64,000 bases of DNA from Hydrogenophaga sp. BPS33 (GTDB taxonomy: Bacteria > Pseudomonadota > Gammaproteobacteria > Burkholderiales > Burkholderiaceae_C): assembly GCF_009859475.1 (NCBI RefSeq), contig NZ_CP044549.1, positions 1,550,001 through 1,614,000 of the forward strand, in the 5' to 3' direction. The notes below the pieces were generated by a model. That model was not told the DNA's origin, made no database searches, and was given only the letters and a program-made list of their open reading frames with translations. This document shows positions 1-8,415 of this stretch, piece after piece (the stretch's first letter is position 1; each line of letters starts with the position of its first letter). Both the position numbers and the translations under genes were made by a program.

Positions 1-718
1 CTGCATCGATCACAGCGACGACTTTGGCGCGCGATGCTTGGGCCTGCAGCACATAGGACGCGAAGTCGATTTCGTTCGTGGGGTGCTTGACAGAACCCAC
101 CACCCTTCCACCATTTGCCTCAATGATGCGCGAGGCCTCCGAAACTACGTTTTGACCAAAGGCGGAGTCGGCATAGATGAAGTACCAGGTATCCATGTCT
201 TGCTTGAGCAGCGAGCGCACGGGCCCTGACACCATCGCATATGAATCGTGTAGCCACGAAAATCCCGTGGGTGAACATTGTTTTCCCGTGATTTCGGTTG
301 TTGCCACCGCTGTGTAAATGACGATCTTGGATTTTTCACGTGCGATCTGCTGCACGGCAAGTGCTACCGCTGAATTGCCTACCTCGACCATGAGGTCTAC
401 ACCATCCACGTCGAACCATTTGCGCGCGATGGTTGCCCCAACGTCAGGTTTATTTTGGTGATCCGCGTAGACAACATCAATGCGCTTGCCAAGGACCGTG
501 CCGCCAAAGTCCTCCACTGCCATGCGCGCCGCTACGACCGACCCTTGACCTTGAAGAGCAGAGTAGGGACCAGACTGGTCATTCAGTATTCCAATCCGCA
601 CACTGTCTTGACTAATTTGAGCGATAGCGGACAGCTGGACGCAGCATGCTAGATACGCGACTAAAAGTGCTTTATACCGGCGAGCAAACGCAACAATTGC
701 CAATGAATTTTCAAACAT
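1..718 (-). CDS. ABC transporter periplasmic binding protein (LivK/Peripla_BP_6 type), partial
   Basis: Reading leftward from ATG at 718, an open frame runs off the window edge without a stop, so the 3' part is missing. About 239 residues are visible. The N-terminus (about 33 residues, with a hydrophobic stretch ending near AIA-Q) is a Sec signal peptide, then SVRIGILNDQSGPYSALQG, the classic opening of branched-chain-amino-acid/amide/urea-type binding proteins. Later blocks (a DLMVEVGNSAVAL region and a DTWYFIYADSAFGQ region) match the two-lobed family fold. A GAGGAG ribosome site lies about 10 bases before the ATG. It starts 50 bases after the CoA-transferase stop on the same strand, so it is probably the third gene of that operon, delivering the acid or amide substrate to an ABC importer encoded outside the window. 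The ligand cannot be told from sequence alone. Confidence 0.85.
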   Translation of the reverse strand, partial: MFENSLAIVAFARRYKALLVAYLACCVQLSAIAQISQDSVRIGILNDQSGPYSALQGQGSVVAARMAVEDFGGTVLGKRIDVVYADHQNKPDVGATIARKWFDVDGVDLMVEVGNSAVALAVQQIAREKSKIVIYTAVATTEITGKQCSPTGFSWLHDSYAMVSGPVRSLLKQDMDTWYFIYADSAFGQNVVSEASRIIEANGGRVVGSVKHPTNEIDFASYVLQAQASRAKVVAVIDA

Positions 719-768
719 ATAACAAACTCCTCAAAAATTGATGAACAGTGCGGACTTGCGGTTTTGCA

Positions 769-1965
769 CTAACTTTTGGACACGGGCATGGCACGACGTC
801 GCTCGAGTTCAGCCAAGAACTCCGCTGTATGAGCACCTAGTCGAGGTGGGGGAAGCCCGTCCCCCCCCACACGAACGCCGTCAAAAACGATGGGGTTGGC
901 CGCCACCCGAAGAGTGCCGGTGCGTGGGTGCGGCAAAGACTGGATACCGCCGCTGGCTATGACGTGAGGATCGTTAAACACTTCGGCGACAGTAAGAATG
1001 GGGCCTGCGGGAATCCCCGCTGGCAATAGCCGCGCTAACCAATACTCGCGGGACCTGCGGCCCAAGAGTTGGTTGAGGACTTCCCGCAATGGCTCCCGCG
1101 CACTCACCCGAGATGCGTTGTCGATAAAGCGTGGGTCCTGGGCCAAGTCGGGTTCATTCAACTCTTTGCATAGGTGACTCCACATCACCTGCGTGGCGCA
1201 CGCTATGCTGAGAGGACCATCAGCCGCCTGGAATACGCCGTAAGGAGCGATGACAGGATGATCATTTCCCGTACGGCTCGGGGCCTCACCGGAGGACAGA
1301 TACCGCTGCCCATTGACACCAAGCATCGATACCAAGCTGCTCAGGAGTGCGGTTGATACGTGAGCACCTGATCCGGTATGCGGCCGTGCTGCGAGCGCGG
1401 CCAGAATGCCAATGCACAACCAAAGCCCGGCGGTCATGTCAGCGATAGATACGCCAACACGGGTTGGGGCACCACCAGGATCTCCGGTAAGTGACATGAG
1501 GCCAGACATGCCTTGCGCGACTTGATCCAGACCCGGCCAATCTTGGTATGGCCCGCCGCGGCCAAACCCCGAAATATCGGCGCATATCAATCGAGGATGG
1601 CGTTTGCGCAAGACATCGGGACCGAATCCGATCTCTTCAGCAACGCCAGGCTTGAAGTTCTGAACAAATACATCTGCATGCGAGAGCATGTCCATGACTG
1701 CACTTCGCCCACGTTCGCTACGGAGATCGATGGCAACACTGCGTTTATTTCTATTGCAGCTCAAGTAGTAGATGCTTTCTGAGTCGTGAAACGGTCCCCA
1801 GGTGCGGGTCATGTCACCGTGTGGTTCGCTCTCTACTTTGTAGACCGTGGCCCCTAGATCACCGAGCACCATAGTGCAGAAGGGCCCTGATAGTGCCCGT
1901 GTCAAGTCGACCACGACAACGCCTTCGAGCGGCAGGCGGCCAGAGTCTGGAGAATCAGCGTTCAA
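769..1965 (-). CDS. CaiB/BaiF family (class III) CoA-transferase
   Basis: 398 residues, the usual length of formyl-CoA transferase/CaiB-type enzymes. The opening PLEGVVVVDLTRALSGPFCTMVLGDLGA is the family N-terminus that binds CoA. The PGLDQVAQGMSGL block around residues 144-155 carries the Asp (about D147) that aligns with the catalytic aspartate forming the acyl anhydride. The enzyme moves CoA between acyl-CoA and a free carboxylic acid in the cytoplasm. Its start overlaps the end of the enoyl-CoA hydratase gene by 11 bases, which indicates translational coupling, and it is followed by an ABC binding-protein gene. The set suggests activation and beta-oxidation-like processing of an imported acid. 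Substrate specificity is not predictable in this family. Confidence 0.9.
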   Translation of the reverse strand: MNADSPDSGRLPLEGVVVVDLTRALSGPFCTMVLGDLGATVYKVESEPHGDMTRTWGPFHDSESIYYLSCNRNKRSVAIDLRSERGRSAVMDMLSHADVFVQNFKPGVAEEIGFGPDVLRKRHPRLICADISGFGRGGPYQDWPGLDQVAQGMSGLMSLTGDPGGAPTRVGVSIADMTAGLWLCIGILAALAARPHTGSGAHVSTALLSSLVSMLGVNGQRYLSSGEAPSRTGNDHPVIAPYGVFQAADGPLSIACATQVMWSHLCKELNEPDLAQDPRFIDNASRVSAREPLREVLNQLLGRRSREYWLARLLPAGIPAGPILTVAEVFNDPHVIASGGIQSLPHPRTGTLRVAANPIVFDGVRVGGDGLPPPRLGAHTAEFLAELERRRAMPVSKS

Positions 1966-2746
1966 GGGATGCCTCGCCTTTTTTCAATTGCCAATCGCGC
2001 AGGCTGTGTGCGAGTTCCTCGGTTCCCGCCGATGCATGCACGCGCATTTCTTGCAGTTTGATGACGTTCGCTGCAAGCGCAGCGGGCGCGAGATCGACCA
2101 AACGCGACTCGGCAACGGAGGCCGTCAGGTCGCGCACCAGATGCGGCTCAATCCGGGCAGTTCTTGCCGCAAGGTCGCTTACTGCTCGCCCCAGTGACTC
2201 TGGTCCATCAAGAACCTGCTGAAAGAAAGGGGAGCTGTGCAATCGCTCCCCCCGCAGCGGCAATCCAGAAAAAAGGAGCCATTGCGCCAGATCACCGCCT
2301 AGGCATTTGGCCAAACGCCTTACGCCTCCAGGGTGGTAATGCAGGCCCATACGCGCCGCTGGAATGCTGAGTTCCGCAGTGCGCGTACCCAGCCGAAACC
2401 GGCAACTGAGGGCCAGGTCAACGCCACCTCCCCACGCAGAGCCAGCCATCTCTGCGATCGTCGGCAAAGGAAATTTTGCCAAGCGTTCGCATAGGGAGCC
2501 GAACGCAAGCACGCGTTCAGCAATCCGGGACGGCTCGCGTGCCAGCTCCCCAAGGTCAAATCCCGCCGAAAACACTTGCGGTAGCCCGGAAACAACCAGG
2601 ACGCGCGCCGAGGGCGTTGCCTCCACCACGTCAAGAGCTGCATGAAAGTCAATCAGACGAGCGCTGCACACCCGGTTTCGACCAGCGAGGTCGTTCATCT
2701 GCAGGCGGAAGACCTCGCCTTTTTGTAAGCTTATAAAATTGCTCAT
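1955..2746 (-). CDS. Enoyl-CoA hydratase/isomerase (crotonase) family protein
   Basis: 263 residues, a typical crotonase length. The two oxyanion-hole segments are visible: VFSAGFDLGEL (about residues 58-68) and AGSAWGGGVDLALSCRFRLGT (about residues 100-120). The usual catalytic Glu positions after the second oxyanion segment are hard to assign; the stretch PAARMGLHYHPGGVRRLAKCLG replaces the common PExxxGLxPxxGGxxRL, so the first catalytic glutamate appears to be substituted. It may therefore be an atypical crotonase rather than a simple hydratase. It is the first gene of the leftward operon with the CoA-transferase and ABC binding protein. A 14-bp palindrome overlaps its start codon. Confidence 0.85.
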   Translation of the reverse strand: MSNFISLQKGEVFRLQMNDLAGRNRVCSARLIDFHAALDVVEATPSARVLVVSGLPQVFSAGFDLGELAREPSRIAERVLAFGSLCERLAKFPLPTIAEMAGSAWGGGVDLALSCRFRLGTRTAELSIPAARMGLHYHPGGVRRLAKCLGGDLAQWLLFSGLPLRGERLHSSPFFQQVLDGPESLGRAVSDLAARTARIEPHLVRDLTASVAESRLVDLAPAALAANVIKLQEMRVHASAGTEELAHSLRDWQLKKGEASLER

Positions 2747-2758
2747 ATAAATTTATAT
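2745..2758. promoter_or_regulatory. Candidate operator: 14-bp AT palindrome at the crotonase start
   Basis: ATATAAATTTATAT is a perfect palindrome that begins inside the start codon region of the leftward crotonase gene, in the 400-bp space between it and the rightward amidase. A regulator binding here would block the crotonase operon directly. No regulator is adjacent. An AT-rich palindrome can also arise by chance. Confidence 0.35.
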
Positions 2759-3154
2759 AGATTCGATGTGAGTGTATCATGGCGGTTTAAAAATGCGTTA
2801 TGGAACAATCGCTTGAACGTCAGTACTTACCCCTACATGACATCCCAGCCATGCCAGTCTTCAAGACGCCAACATTCAGCTCGTCCCTCACGAACAGTGC
2901 ACGTGCAGCTTTGCCTCGGGCAATGTGGTCCTTGGTAGCCAGTTGTGTGGGGAGCGATTGATGGAGCGCTTGAAGGTGTCTCGCGCGCAGACGAGCATGG
3001 CTGCGGCTAGTCAATATGGGTTTGGCAGACCTAAGGTCGCGGCAATCACAGCAAAGCCGTGTCTTCTTGTGGCGCTATCCCTCAGCCGTCATTACGACGC
3101 CGATCCGAACCGCCGTTCCTCGCTCCATGATTTTTCTTCCAATGAAGGCCTGCA
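2759..3154. other. Intergenic region between crotonase operon and amidase/nitrile hydratase operon
   Basis: About 400 bases between divergent operons. Short frames are present (for example ATG near 2800 giving about 53 residues, and ATG at 2961 giving about 65) but none shows a recognisable domain. It should hold the promoters of both operons; no confident -35/-10 pair was picked for the amidase side. Confidence 0.4.
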
Positions 3155-4465
3155 ATGAAACAAGGGAATGAACTCGCGATAGCCGTTCAAGTTCGCCAAA
3201 TGCAGACGCGCAAGCGCACTCCTCGCGAAGTGGTTGACGAGGCGCTCTCCCGCATCAAAGATCGGGAGTCTGAAATCGGGGCTTTTGCGCATTTGGATGC
3301 GGAGGCGGTACGCCGGAGGGCCGACGAATGCCCAATTGACCGGTCACTTCCTCTTGCAGGGATTCCAGTCGGTGTGAAGGACAATATCGATGGTGTCGAC
3401 GGCCCCACAACCTGCGGCTCTTCAATCTATCGGGCCCGAATGGCTCCAATAGACGCTCCCATCGTTTCTGCCCTCCAAAGGCTTGGCGCTATCCCTTTTG
3501 GCAAGACGGTATGCACCGAATTTGCAACCTTCACCGCGGGAAAAACCCGCAATCCACACCAACTTGAACATACACCTGGTGGATCATCGAGCGGTTCGGC
3601 CGCAGCAGTGGCGGCTGGCTTCCTGCCACTTGCACTTGGCACGCAAACGGCTGGCTCCATCGTTCGTCCTGCTAGCTACTGCGGGGTCGTCGGATTCAAA
3701 CCAAGTCGTGGGCGCTACTCACCGGGAGGGGTAAAGCTGCTCGCGCACAGCTTTGACACCGTCGGTTGGTTTACCCGTACCGTTTCTGACGCGCGCTACG
3801 TGCAATCGGCCCTTCGCGGGGAGTTGGAGGATGGTCGGCTCGCAAGTCGTCTTCCGGTCATCGGCTTGTGCAGGACACCATGGTGGTCGCAAGGCGACAT
3901 GGCGCTCATGGATCAGGCATTCAAATTTCTCACCCGTGGCCTGAAGGCGTTCGGTATTGGTCATCGCTGGCTCGACGCCCCCCCGGAGCATGCGGCGCTG
4001 GTCGAGCATCACGGGACGGTCATGCGGTATGAAGTTGCGCAGTCACTCGGTGCTGAATATGGGCAATTCCGAGAGGAATTGTCCCCGTCTCTACGTGCCC
4101 TCATTGAAGAAGGGCAAGCCGTGCGGGCCAGCGCCTATATGCAAGCCTGCGAAGCGATTGACCGCGAATCGGCCATGCTGAGTTCCTGGATGCATGGGCT
4201 CGATGCCGTCGTCGTGCCTGCCGTTCCGAGCCCTGCCCCCAGACTCGAACTCGGGACAGGGGATCCCGTCTTTTGCAGGCCCTGGTCTGCGCTGGGTGGG
4301 CCAGCGGTCGCGTTTCCCGTCCTCACCATGCCGAGCGGACTCCCGTTCGGACTGCAGGCAGTTGCACCGCGTTATGACGATGAACGCTTGCTCTGGGCCG
4401 CTCAATGGCTCGAACGCGCCGTCTCCAATAGCGCATCTCAACCCACCACGCCAATTCACCCGTGA
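3155..4465 (+). CDS. Amidase (amidase signature family), partner of nitrile hydratase
   Basis: 436 residues. The Ser-cisSer-Lys machinery is visible: Lys in GIPVGVKDNIDG (about K75), the Gly/Ser-rich loop PGGSSSGSAAAVAAG (about 141-155) and the nucleophilic Ser in TQTAGSIVRPASYCG (about S168). The enzyme hydrolyses an amide to carboxylate plus ammonia in the cytoplasm. It lies 20 bases before the nitrile hydratase alpha gene, so the two steps nitrile to amide to acid are encoded together, which is the standard arrangement. A GAAGG sequence precedes the ATG. The products could feed the CoA-transferase on the other side of the promoter region; that link is inference. Confidence 0.93.
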   Translation: MKQGNELAIAVQVRQMQTRKRTPREVVDEALSRIKDRESEIGAFAHLDAEAVRRRADECPIDRSLPLAGIPVGVKDNIDGVDGPTTCGSSIYRARMAPIDAPIVSALQRLGAIPFGKTVCTEFATFTAGKTRNPHQLEHTPGGSSSGSAAAVAAGFLPLALGTQTAGSIVRPASYCGVVGFKPSRGRYSPGGVKLLAHSFDTVGWFTRTVSDARYVQSALRGELEDGRLASRLPVIGLCRTPWWSQGDMALMDQAFKFLTRGLKAFGIGHRWLDAPPEHAALVEHHGTVMRYEVAQSLGAEYGQFREELSPSLRALIEEGQAVRASAYMQACEAIDRESAMLSSWMHGLDAVVVPAVPSPAPRLELGTGDPVFCRPWSALGGPAVAFPVLTMPSGLPFGLQAVAPRYDDERLLWAAQWLERAVSNSASQPTTPIHP

Positions 4466-4485
4466 CGTTCATAGAGGAGAAACGC

Positions 4486-5112
4486 ATGAATCAAACGCAC
4501 AGCGGAAAAGCCACTGCATCTTTGAAGGACCGAGCACGCGCTGTGGAAGCAGCGATGGTCGACAAAGGCCTACTTCCGCAAGACTACATCGACGCATTCA
4601 TCCACAGGTCGGAGAATGATTGGCATCCTAGAAACGGTGCCCAAGTAGTTGCGAAAGCCTGGTCTGAACCAAGCTTCAGGGAGTGGCTGCTGGCCGACGG
4701 CAAGGCAGCTTGCGCATCGTTGGGCTACGTCGGACCGGCACATCAAAAGCGTGTAGTGGCACTCGAGAACACTGTGTCCGAGCATCACGCCGTCGTTTGC
4801 ACGCTCTGCTCCTGCACCGCGTGGCCCGTGCTTGGCTTGGCACCCGATTGGTACAAGGATTTTGAATACCGAGCGCGAGTCGTCCGAGACGCTCGGAAGG
4901 TCTTTCGGGAAATGGGGCTCTTGCTCGAATCGCAAATAGCGATTCGCATCTGGGACACCACCGCCGACTCCCGCTACTTTGTGATCCCGCGACGGCCTGA
5001 TTTCTCTCAGGGCTGGGATGAAGCAGCGTTGGCCGCGATTGTGACCAAGGAATCGATGATCGGTGTCTCGAGCCTATTGCCCGAACAACAAGTTATGCCG
5101 GAGGTACGCTGA
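4486..5112 (+). CDS. nthA: Nitrile hydratase subunit alpha
   Basis: 208 residues from ATG 4486, chosen because AGAGGAGA lies about 6 bases upstream; an in-frame GTG at 4462 overlaps the amidase stop and lacks a ribosome site. The metal-binding motif VCTLCSC lies at residues 104-110 (Cys105, Cys108, Cys110); in the family two of these cysteines are oxidised and they bind one non-haem Fe(III) or non-corrin Co(III). The Thr between the first cysteines is the cobalt-type mark, but the residue after the motif is Thr, as in iron types, not Tyr. The following WPVLGLAPDWYKDFEYRARVV is the conserved family stretch. Nitrile hydratase is an alpha-beta cytoplasmic enzyme hydrating nitriles to amides. The gene is 2 bases from the beta gene. 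No activator or metallochaperone gene is seen nearby. A thiocyanate hydrolase gamma subunit is a less likely alternative. Confidence 0.93.
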   Translation: MNQTHSGKATASLKDRARAVEAAMVDKGLLPQDYIDAFIHRSENDWHPRNGAQVVAKAWSEPSFREWLLADGKAACASLGYVGPAHQKRVVALENTVSEHHAVVCTLCSCTAWPVLGLAPDWYKDFEYRARVVRDARKVFREMGLLLESQIAIRIWDTTADSRYFVIPRRPDFSQGWDEAALAAIVTKESMIGVSSLLPEQQVMPEVR

Positions 5113-5113
5113 C

Positions 5114-5740
5114 ATGGACGGAATACACGACATGGGCGGGCGCCAGGGCTTCGGGGTTGTTCGATTTCGCCCTGGGAATCCTAGATTTGAGGAACGCTGG
5201 CAGGCTTTGAGCTACGGCTTGATGTTGTTTGGTGCGACCCGGCCGGGGGGCTATTCAATGGATCAGCTACGCCACGCAATAGAACGCATGGAACCCCGCC
5301 ACTACATGGGGGCCACCTACTCCGAGCGGATTCTCACAGGCACGGCCACGCTATTGGTGGAGGCAGGTGTCGTCTCTCACGAGGAACTTGAGGAGCGTGC
5401 GGGCGGAGCCTTTCCGCTTGCGGGGGAAACCGCAGCAGGGCGGCTCGCACGGGACAAACAGTGGACGCCACTTGAGCATGGGCAGCAAGTGCGCGTGAAA
5501 AACCTGTTCGTCGACGGCCACATCAGGTTGCCTGGTTACGTGCGCGGTCGAACCGGAATTGTTGTAGGCGAGGACGCCCCCTATCCATTTCCAGATGCCG
5601 CAGGCCACGGATTGCCGGCCCGCGAAGAACCCACCTACTTCGTTCAATTTGATGCGCGCGAACTATGGGCGGATAGCGACCCGAATGCCAGTGTAACGTT
5701 GTCACTGTGGCGCAGCTATTTCGAACCAATCAACCCATAA
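5114..5740 (+). CDS. nthB: Nitrile hydratase subunit beta
   Basis: 208 residues from ATG 5114, two bases after the alpha stop. MDGIHDMGGRQGFG is the diagnostic beta-subunit N-terminus, so this start is preferred over any upstream in-frame codon inside the alpha gene. The C-terminal half has the small SH3-like barrel typical of the subunit: QVRVKN, HIRLPGYVRGRTGIVV (about residues 135-160) and PTYFVQFDARELWG-like sequence near the end. Both Arg in the RGRTG region correspond to the conserved residues that hydrogen-bond the oxidised cysteines of alpha. Order alpha-beta after amidase is common in proteobacterial clusters. Confidence 0.93.
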   Translation: MDGIHDMGGRQGFGVVRFRPGNPRFEERWQALSYGLMLFGATRPGGYSMDQLRHAIERMEPRHYMGATYSERILTGTATLLVEAGVVSHEELEERAGGAFPLAGETAAGRLARDKQWTPLEHGQQVRVKNLFVDGHIRLPGYVRGRTGIVVGEDAPYPFPDAAGHGLPAREEPTYFVQFDARELWADSDPNASVTLSLWRSYFEPINP

Positions 5741-5774
5741 GTGCTACGGCACGTCTCTTCGGAAAGATGACCTC

Positions 5775-6410
5775 ATGGAAACTCAGGAACCTGGCCAGTG
5801 GATACTTTCAACTCATTCGCATCTAGACAAGCTATATGGCTCAACCGTCACCGGTGCACGTGAAAAGGAAGTGGGACACATCCATCCGGTCTATCGTCCA
5901 TTCATCGAGCACTCCAGCTTTGTGATTATCGGTACTGCTGGGAGAGATAGCACCGATGTTTCACCGCGTGGCGACCCCAAAGGCAAGACCGCATGGATTA
6001 TGACTCCGAATCGCTTGCTTATTCCGGATCGAAAGGGAAACAATCGCATTGATACGCTGCGTAATTTGGTCGACAACCCGAGAATTGGGCTGCTCTTCAT
6101 GATATCCGGCGTGAACGAATCACTGCGTGTGAACGGGACTGCCAGCCTATCGGTTGAGCCCGCGCTACTGGAGCTCACCTCCCTGGAAGGAAAGGCTCCA
6201 CGTTGCGTAATTGATGTGAATATCAATTCGGTGTTTTTCCAATGCCCAAGGGCAGCCATGCGTGGTGGACTTTGGAACCAAGCGGAGTTTGTCCCCCGCA
6301 GCAAGTTGCCCTCCGTGGGGCAAATCCTCCACGCACTGGCGGAAGGCTTGGTAAACACAGAAGAGTTTGATCGCACACGCGAGCAAATACTAAAAGAAAC
6401 TCTTTATTGA
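5775..6410 (+). CDS. Pyridoxamine 5'-phosphate oxidase-like flavin-binding family protein (MSMEG_1061-like)
   Basis: 211 residues with the split-barrel fold signature: SSFVIIGTAGRDSTDVSPRGDPKG (about 48-72), TPNRLLIPDRKGNNRIDTLRNLVDNPRIGLLFMI (about 77-111) and RVNGTASLS (about 118-126). This pattern is that of PPOX-class proteins that bind FMN or F420. It follows nitrile hydratase beta by 34 bases and is co-directional, so it is probably in the same operon, in the place where a metal-insertion activator is usually found. The family reaction here is unknown; a role in detoxifying or reducing a nitrile-derived compound is speculation. Confidence 0.8.
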   Translation: METQEPGQWILSTHSHLDKLYGSTVTGAREKEVGHIHPVYRPFIEHSSFVIIGTAGRDSTDVSPRGDPKGKTAWIMTPNRLLIPDRKGNNRIDTLRNLVDNPRIGLLFMISGVNESLRVNGTASLSVEPALLELTSLEGKAPRCVIDVNINSVFFQCPRAAMRGGLWNQAEFVPRSKLPSVGQILHALAEGLVNTEEFDRTREQILKETLY

Positions 6411-6455
6411 TCGATGCAAACCGTGCCGAAAGCGTGCCCCGCCGAGAAAACACGG

Positions 6456-7430
6456 CTAAGCCAGGGTACGCACCTCGACGGCACGGTTACGGCCTTCAAG
6501 CAACGGTTGTACGACGCCTGTCACGTCGACCGCTCTCGGCAGCAGTCTTAAGGCACCCCTCTCCTGCCGTACAACCGCGTCGAATCGCTGCCATTCGAAT
6601 TGCTCACGCCTCGAAATAGTTGCCTGGATCCAAGACTCACCGGCGTCCGGTGAAACGTCGACCCGAGCGATCTCATGCGCGCCCCATGCCCACCCCCAAA
6701 CAGCGATATCCCCCGAAACAAGCACACTCTGCTCAGCGGGAGAGACGATGATCGCTTCCGGGGCGAGGTCCCAGACGGGTTTAAGTGCATTAGAGCCAGG
6801 AATTCGATCGTTGTAGTAGGTGGTGGTGAACAGGCTTTGGCTGCGTCGCTCGGCGACCTCGATTCCGCGCAGCCACTTGACCGAGTTGGTTCCGTAGTGC
6901 CCTGGAACCACCAAACGAACAGGTCCTCCGCGAGCGGCCGTCAGCAATTCGCCGTTCATATGCGTTGCCAGCATCACCTCCCCAGCCAGAGCCTTTTCCA
7001 TCGGCACATCTTTCTCATACGCGGGAACCGATATCCCGTCAAAGACGCCGCCATCGGCCCCACAAGCGATCACGAACTTGGCGCAGCTATCGTGGCCTAC
7101 CTCCTCAAGAATCTCGCGCAGACTTACCCCGGTCCACTCAACATTTCCGCTTCGATCGGGTGAGGGTTCAAGCGGAAACTTCAGCGGGTTGCCTGCGCAT
7201 TTGTGGACCGAAACCACAGTTTGTTGGGAAAATCGAAGCAGGTCCGCGTATGCGAGATGCAGTGGCCTTTCCACCAATCCACCGAGGCGCAGAGACCACT
7301 CGTTTTGTGCAATATCGGGCAATCCCAGATGTTCAAGCAAAAATAAATCTTCTTCCTTTGTGAGGAAAGAATCCATTTGGCTAACCCGAAGTGGAATATG
7401 CCTGAAAGCTCCTATTCGAAGATAATTCAT
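6456..7430 (-). CDS. Sulfite oxidase-like molybdopterin-dependent oxidoreductase
   Basis: 324 residues from ATG 7430 (a TTG lies four codons upstream). The Moco domain contains VVSVHKCAGNPLKF, whose Cys (about residue 78) is the expected molybdenum ligand, and the block PVRLVVPGHYGTNSVKWLRGIEV that binds the molybdopterin. The C-terminal third, from about residue 220, has the Ig-like dimerisation domain (IAVWGWAWGAHEIARVDVSPDAGESW). No signal peptide is visible, so it may be cytoplasmic or need a partner; there is no haem domain. The real substrate need not be sulfite. It is convergent with the PPOX gene and stands alone. Confidence 0.85.
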   Translation of the reverse strand: MNYLRIGAFRHIPLRVSQMDSFLTKEEDLFLLEHLGLPDIAQNEWSLRLGGLVERPLHLAYADLLRFSQQTVVSVHKCAGNPLKFPLEPSPDRSGNVEWTGVSLREILEEVGHDSCAKFVIACGADGGVFDGISVPAYEKDVPMEKALAGEVMLATHMNGELLTAARGGPVRLVVPGHYGTNSVKWLRGIEVAERRSQSLFTTTYYNDRIPGSNALKPVWDLAPEAIIVSPAEQSVLVSGDIAVWGWAWGAHEIARVDVSPDAGESWIQATISRREQFEWQRFDAVVRQERGALRLLPRAVDVTGVVQPLLEGRNRAVEVRTLA

Positions 7431-7544
7431 CTGAGCTCGCAATTTTCGTCAAATGGTCATCAAACCGATGTGCAAGCGAAAAAAATGATGCCCCAGGGGA
7501 TAAATCCTGCAATTTCGGGCAATATGCGGAGCTGATCATGCAAT

Positions 7545-8222
7545 TCAAGTGCTCCCCGACGTGAAAATAAGTTCGGTGTACGCCTTGCCTCCACGACTAA
7601 TGTGGTGCTGCATGATTTCATCTGCCTGATCGGCGCAACCGGTCATCACAGCGCCAACTATTTTTTCGTGCTCAATCAAAGATTGGTGCAATTGCGATTG
7701 AAGTTGAAAGGGGAATGGCCGGTACACGCGCAGGCGATCTCTAATATTTCGAATGTGTTCGGCCAGAAACTCGTTGCGCGACCCAGCGTAAATTATCTCG
7801 TGCAGCTCGCGGTTGAGTTCATAGTATTTCGGGTAATCACCAGATTGCGCATGCGCTCGACTGCGCTCCAGTACTGAAGTGAGCGCATCGCGCTCTTCCG
7901 GCGTCATTCTCGTGCTGGCCAGACGGGCAGCGAGACCCTCCAATTCCGTCAACACCTCCCACATTGCCACAAGACGTGCGACTGGAATCGCCGCAACAAA
8001 GGCACCCAGACGTGGACGCATCTCCAGCAACCCCGCGGTACCGAGTTGAAGCAATGCTTGCCTCACCGGTGTACGAGAGCTTCCGAAGCGTTCCATCAAT
8101 TCGGCCTCACCAACGCGGTCACCCGGTTTGAGGCGCCCTTCCGAAATTTCTTTTTCGATGTGCTGTCGGACGACGTTCTGGAGATTGTTTTCGTTGTATG
8201 CAGGCACTTGAGACATCTCCAT
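7545..8222 (-). CDS. GntR family transcriptional regulator (FCD/FadR subfamily)
   Basis: 225 residues from ATG 8222; GTG 8234 and ATG 8216 are alternatives, and none has a strong ribosome site. The N-terminal winged helix-turn-helix is clear: EISEGRLKPGDRVGEAELMERFGSSRTPVRQALLQLGTAGLLEMRPRLGAFVA. The C-terminal FCD ligand domain follows (ELEGLAARLASTRMTPEE, then YYELNRELHEIIYAGSRNEFLAEHI with the metal-binding Asn/His positions). Such proteins usually repress catabolic operons and respond to an acid or its CoA ester. Two TGTACA elements lie just upstream, suggesting autoregulation. The target operon is not obvious; the amino-acid cluster to the right is the nearest leftward unit. Confidence 0.92.
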   Translation of the reverse strand: MEMSQVPAYNENNLQNVVRQHIEKEISEGRLKPGDRVGEAELMERFGSSRTPVRQALLQLGTAGLLEMRPRLGAFVAAIPVARLVAMWEVLTELEGLAARLASTRMTPEERDALTSVLERSRAHAQSGDYPKYYELNRELHEIIYAGSRNEFLAEHIRNIRDRLRVYRPFPFQLQSQLHQSLIEHEKIVGAVMTGCADQADEIMQHHISRGGKAYTELIFTSGST

Positions 8223-8250
8223 TAATGCATGCACAATTGAAGTTTTTAAA

Positions 8251-8274
8251 TGTACAGGCAGCGACTATTGTACA
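8251..8274. promoter_or_regulatory. Candidate GntR operator: two TGTACA elements
   Basis: TGTACA at 8251-8256 and again at 8269-8274, 18 bases apart in centre-to-centre distance, in the short space upstream of the GntR start. FadR-subfamily sites are often TTGTAnTACAA-like, so one or both could be the autoregulatory site. Position and motif are seen; binding is inference. Confidence 0.35.
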
Positions 8275-8415
8275 TCAGTAAATACCCTATGAATTTAGTA
8301 AAAGCCGATCTGTGCTCGAGAGGAATGGCCATGAAGCGCCAACCTGGCCAGCGCGTCACCGAGCTGCCACACGAGAAGATTCTCTGCCCGTGCTGGGTGC
8401 ATTTGCATTGCCCGA

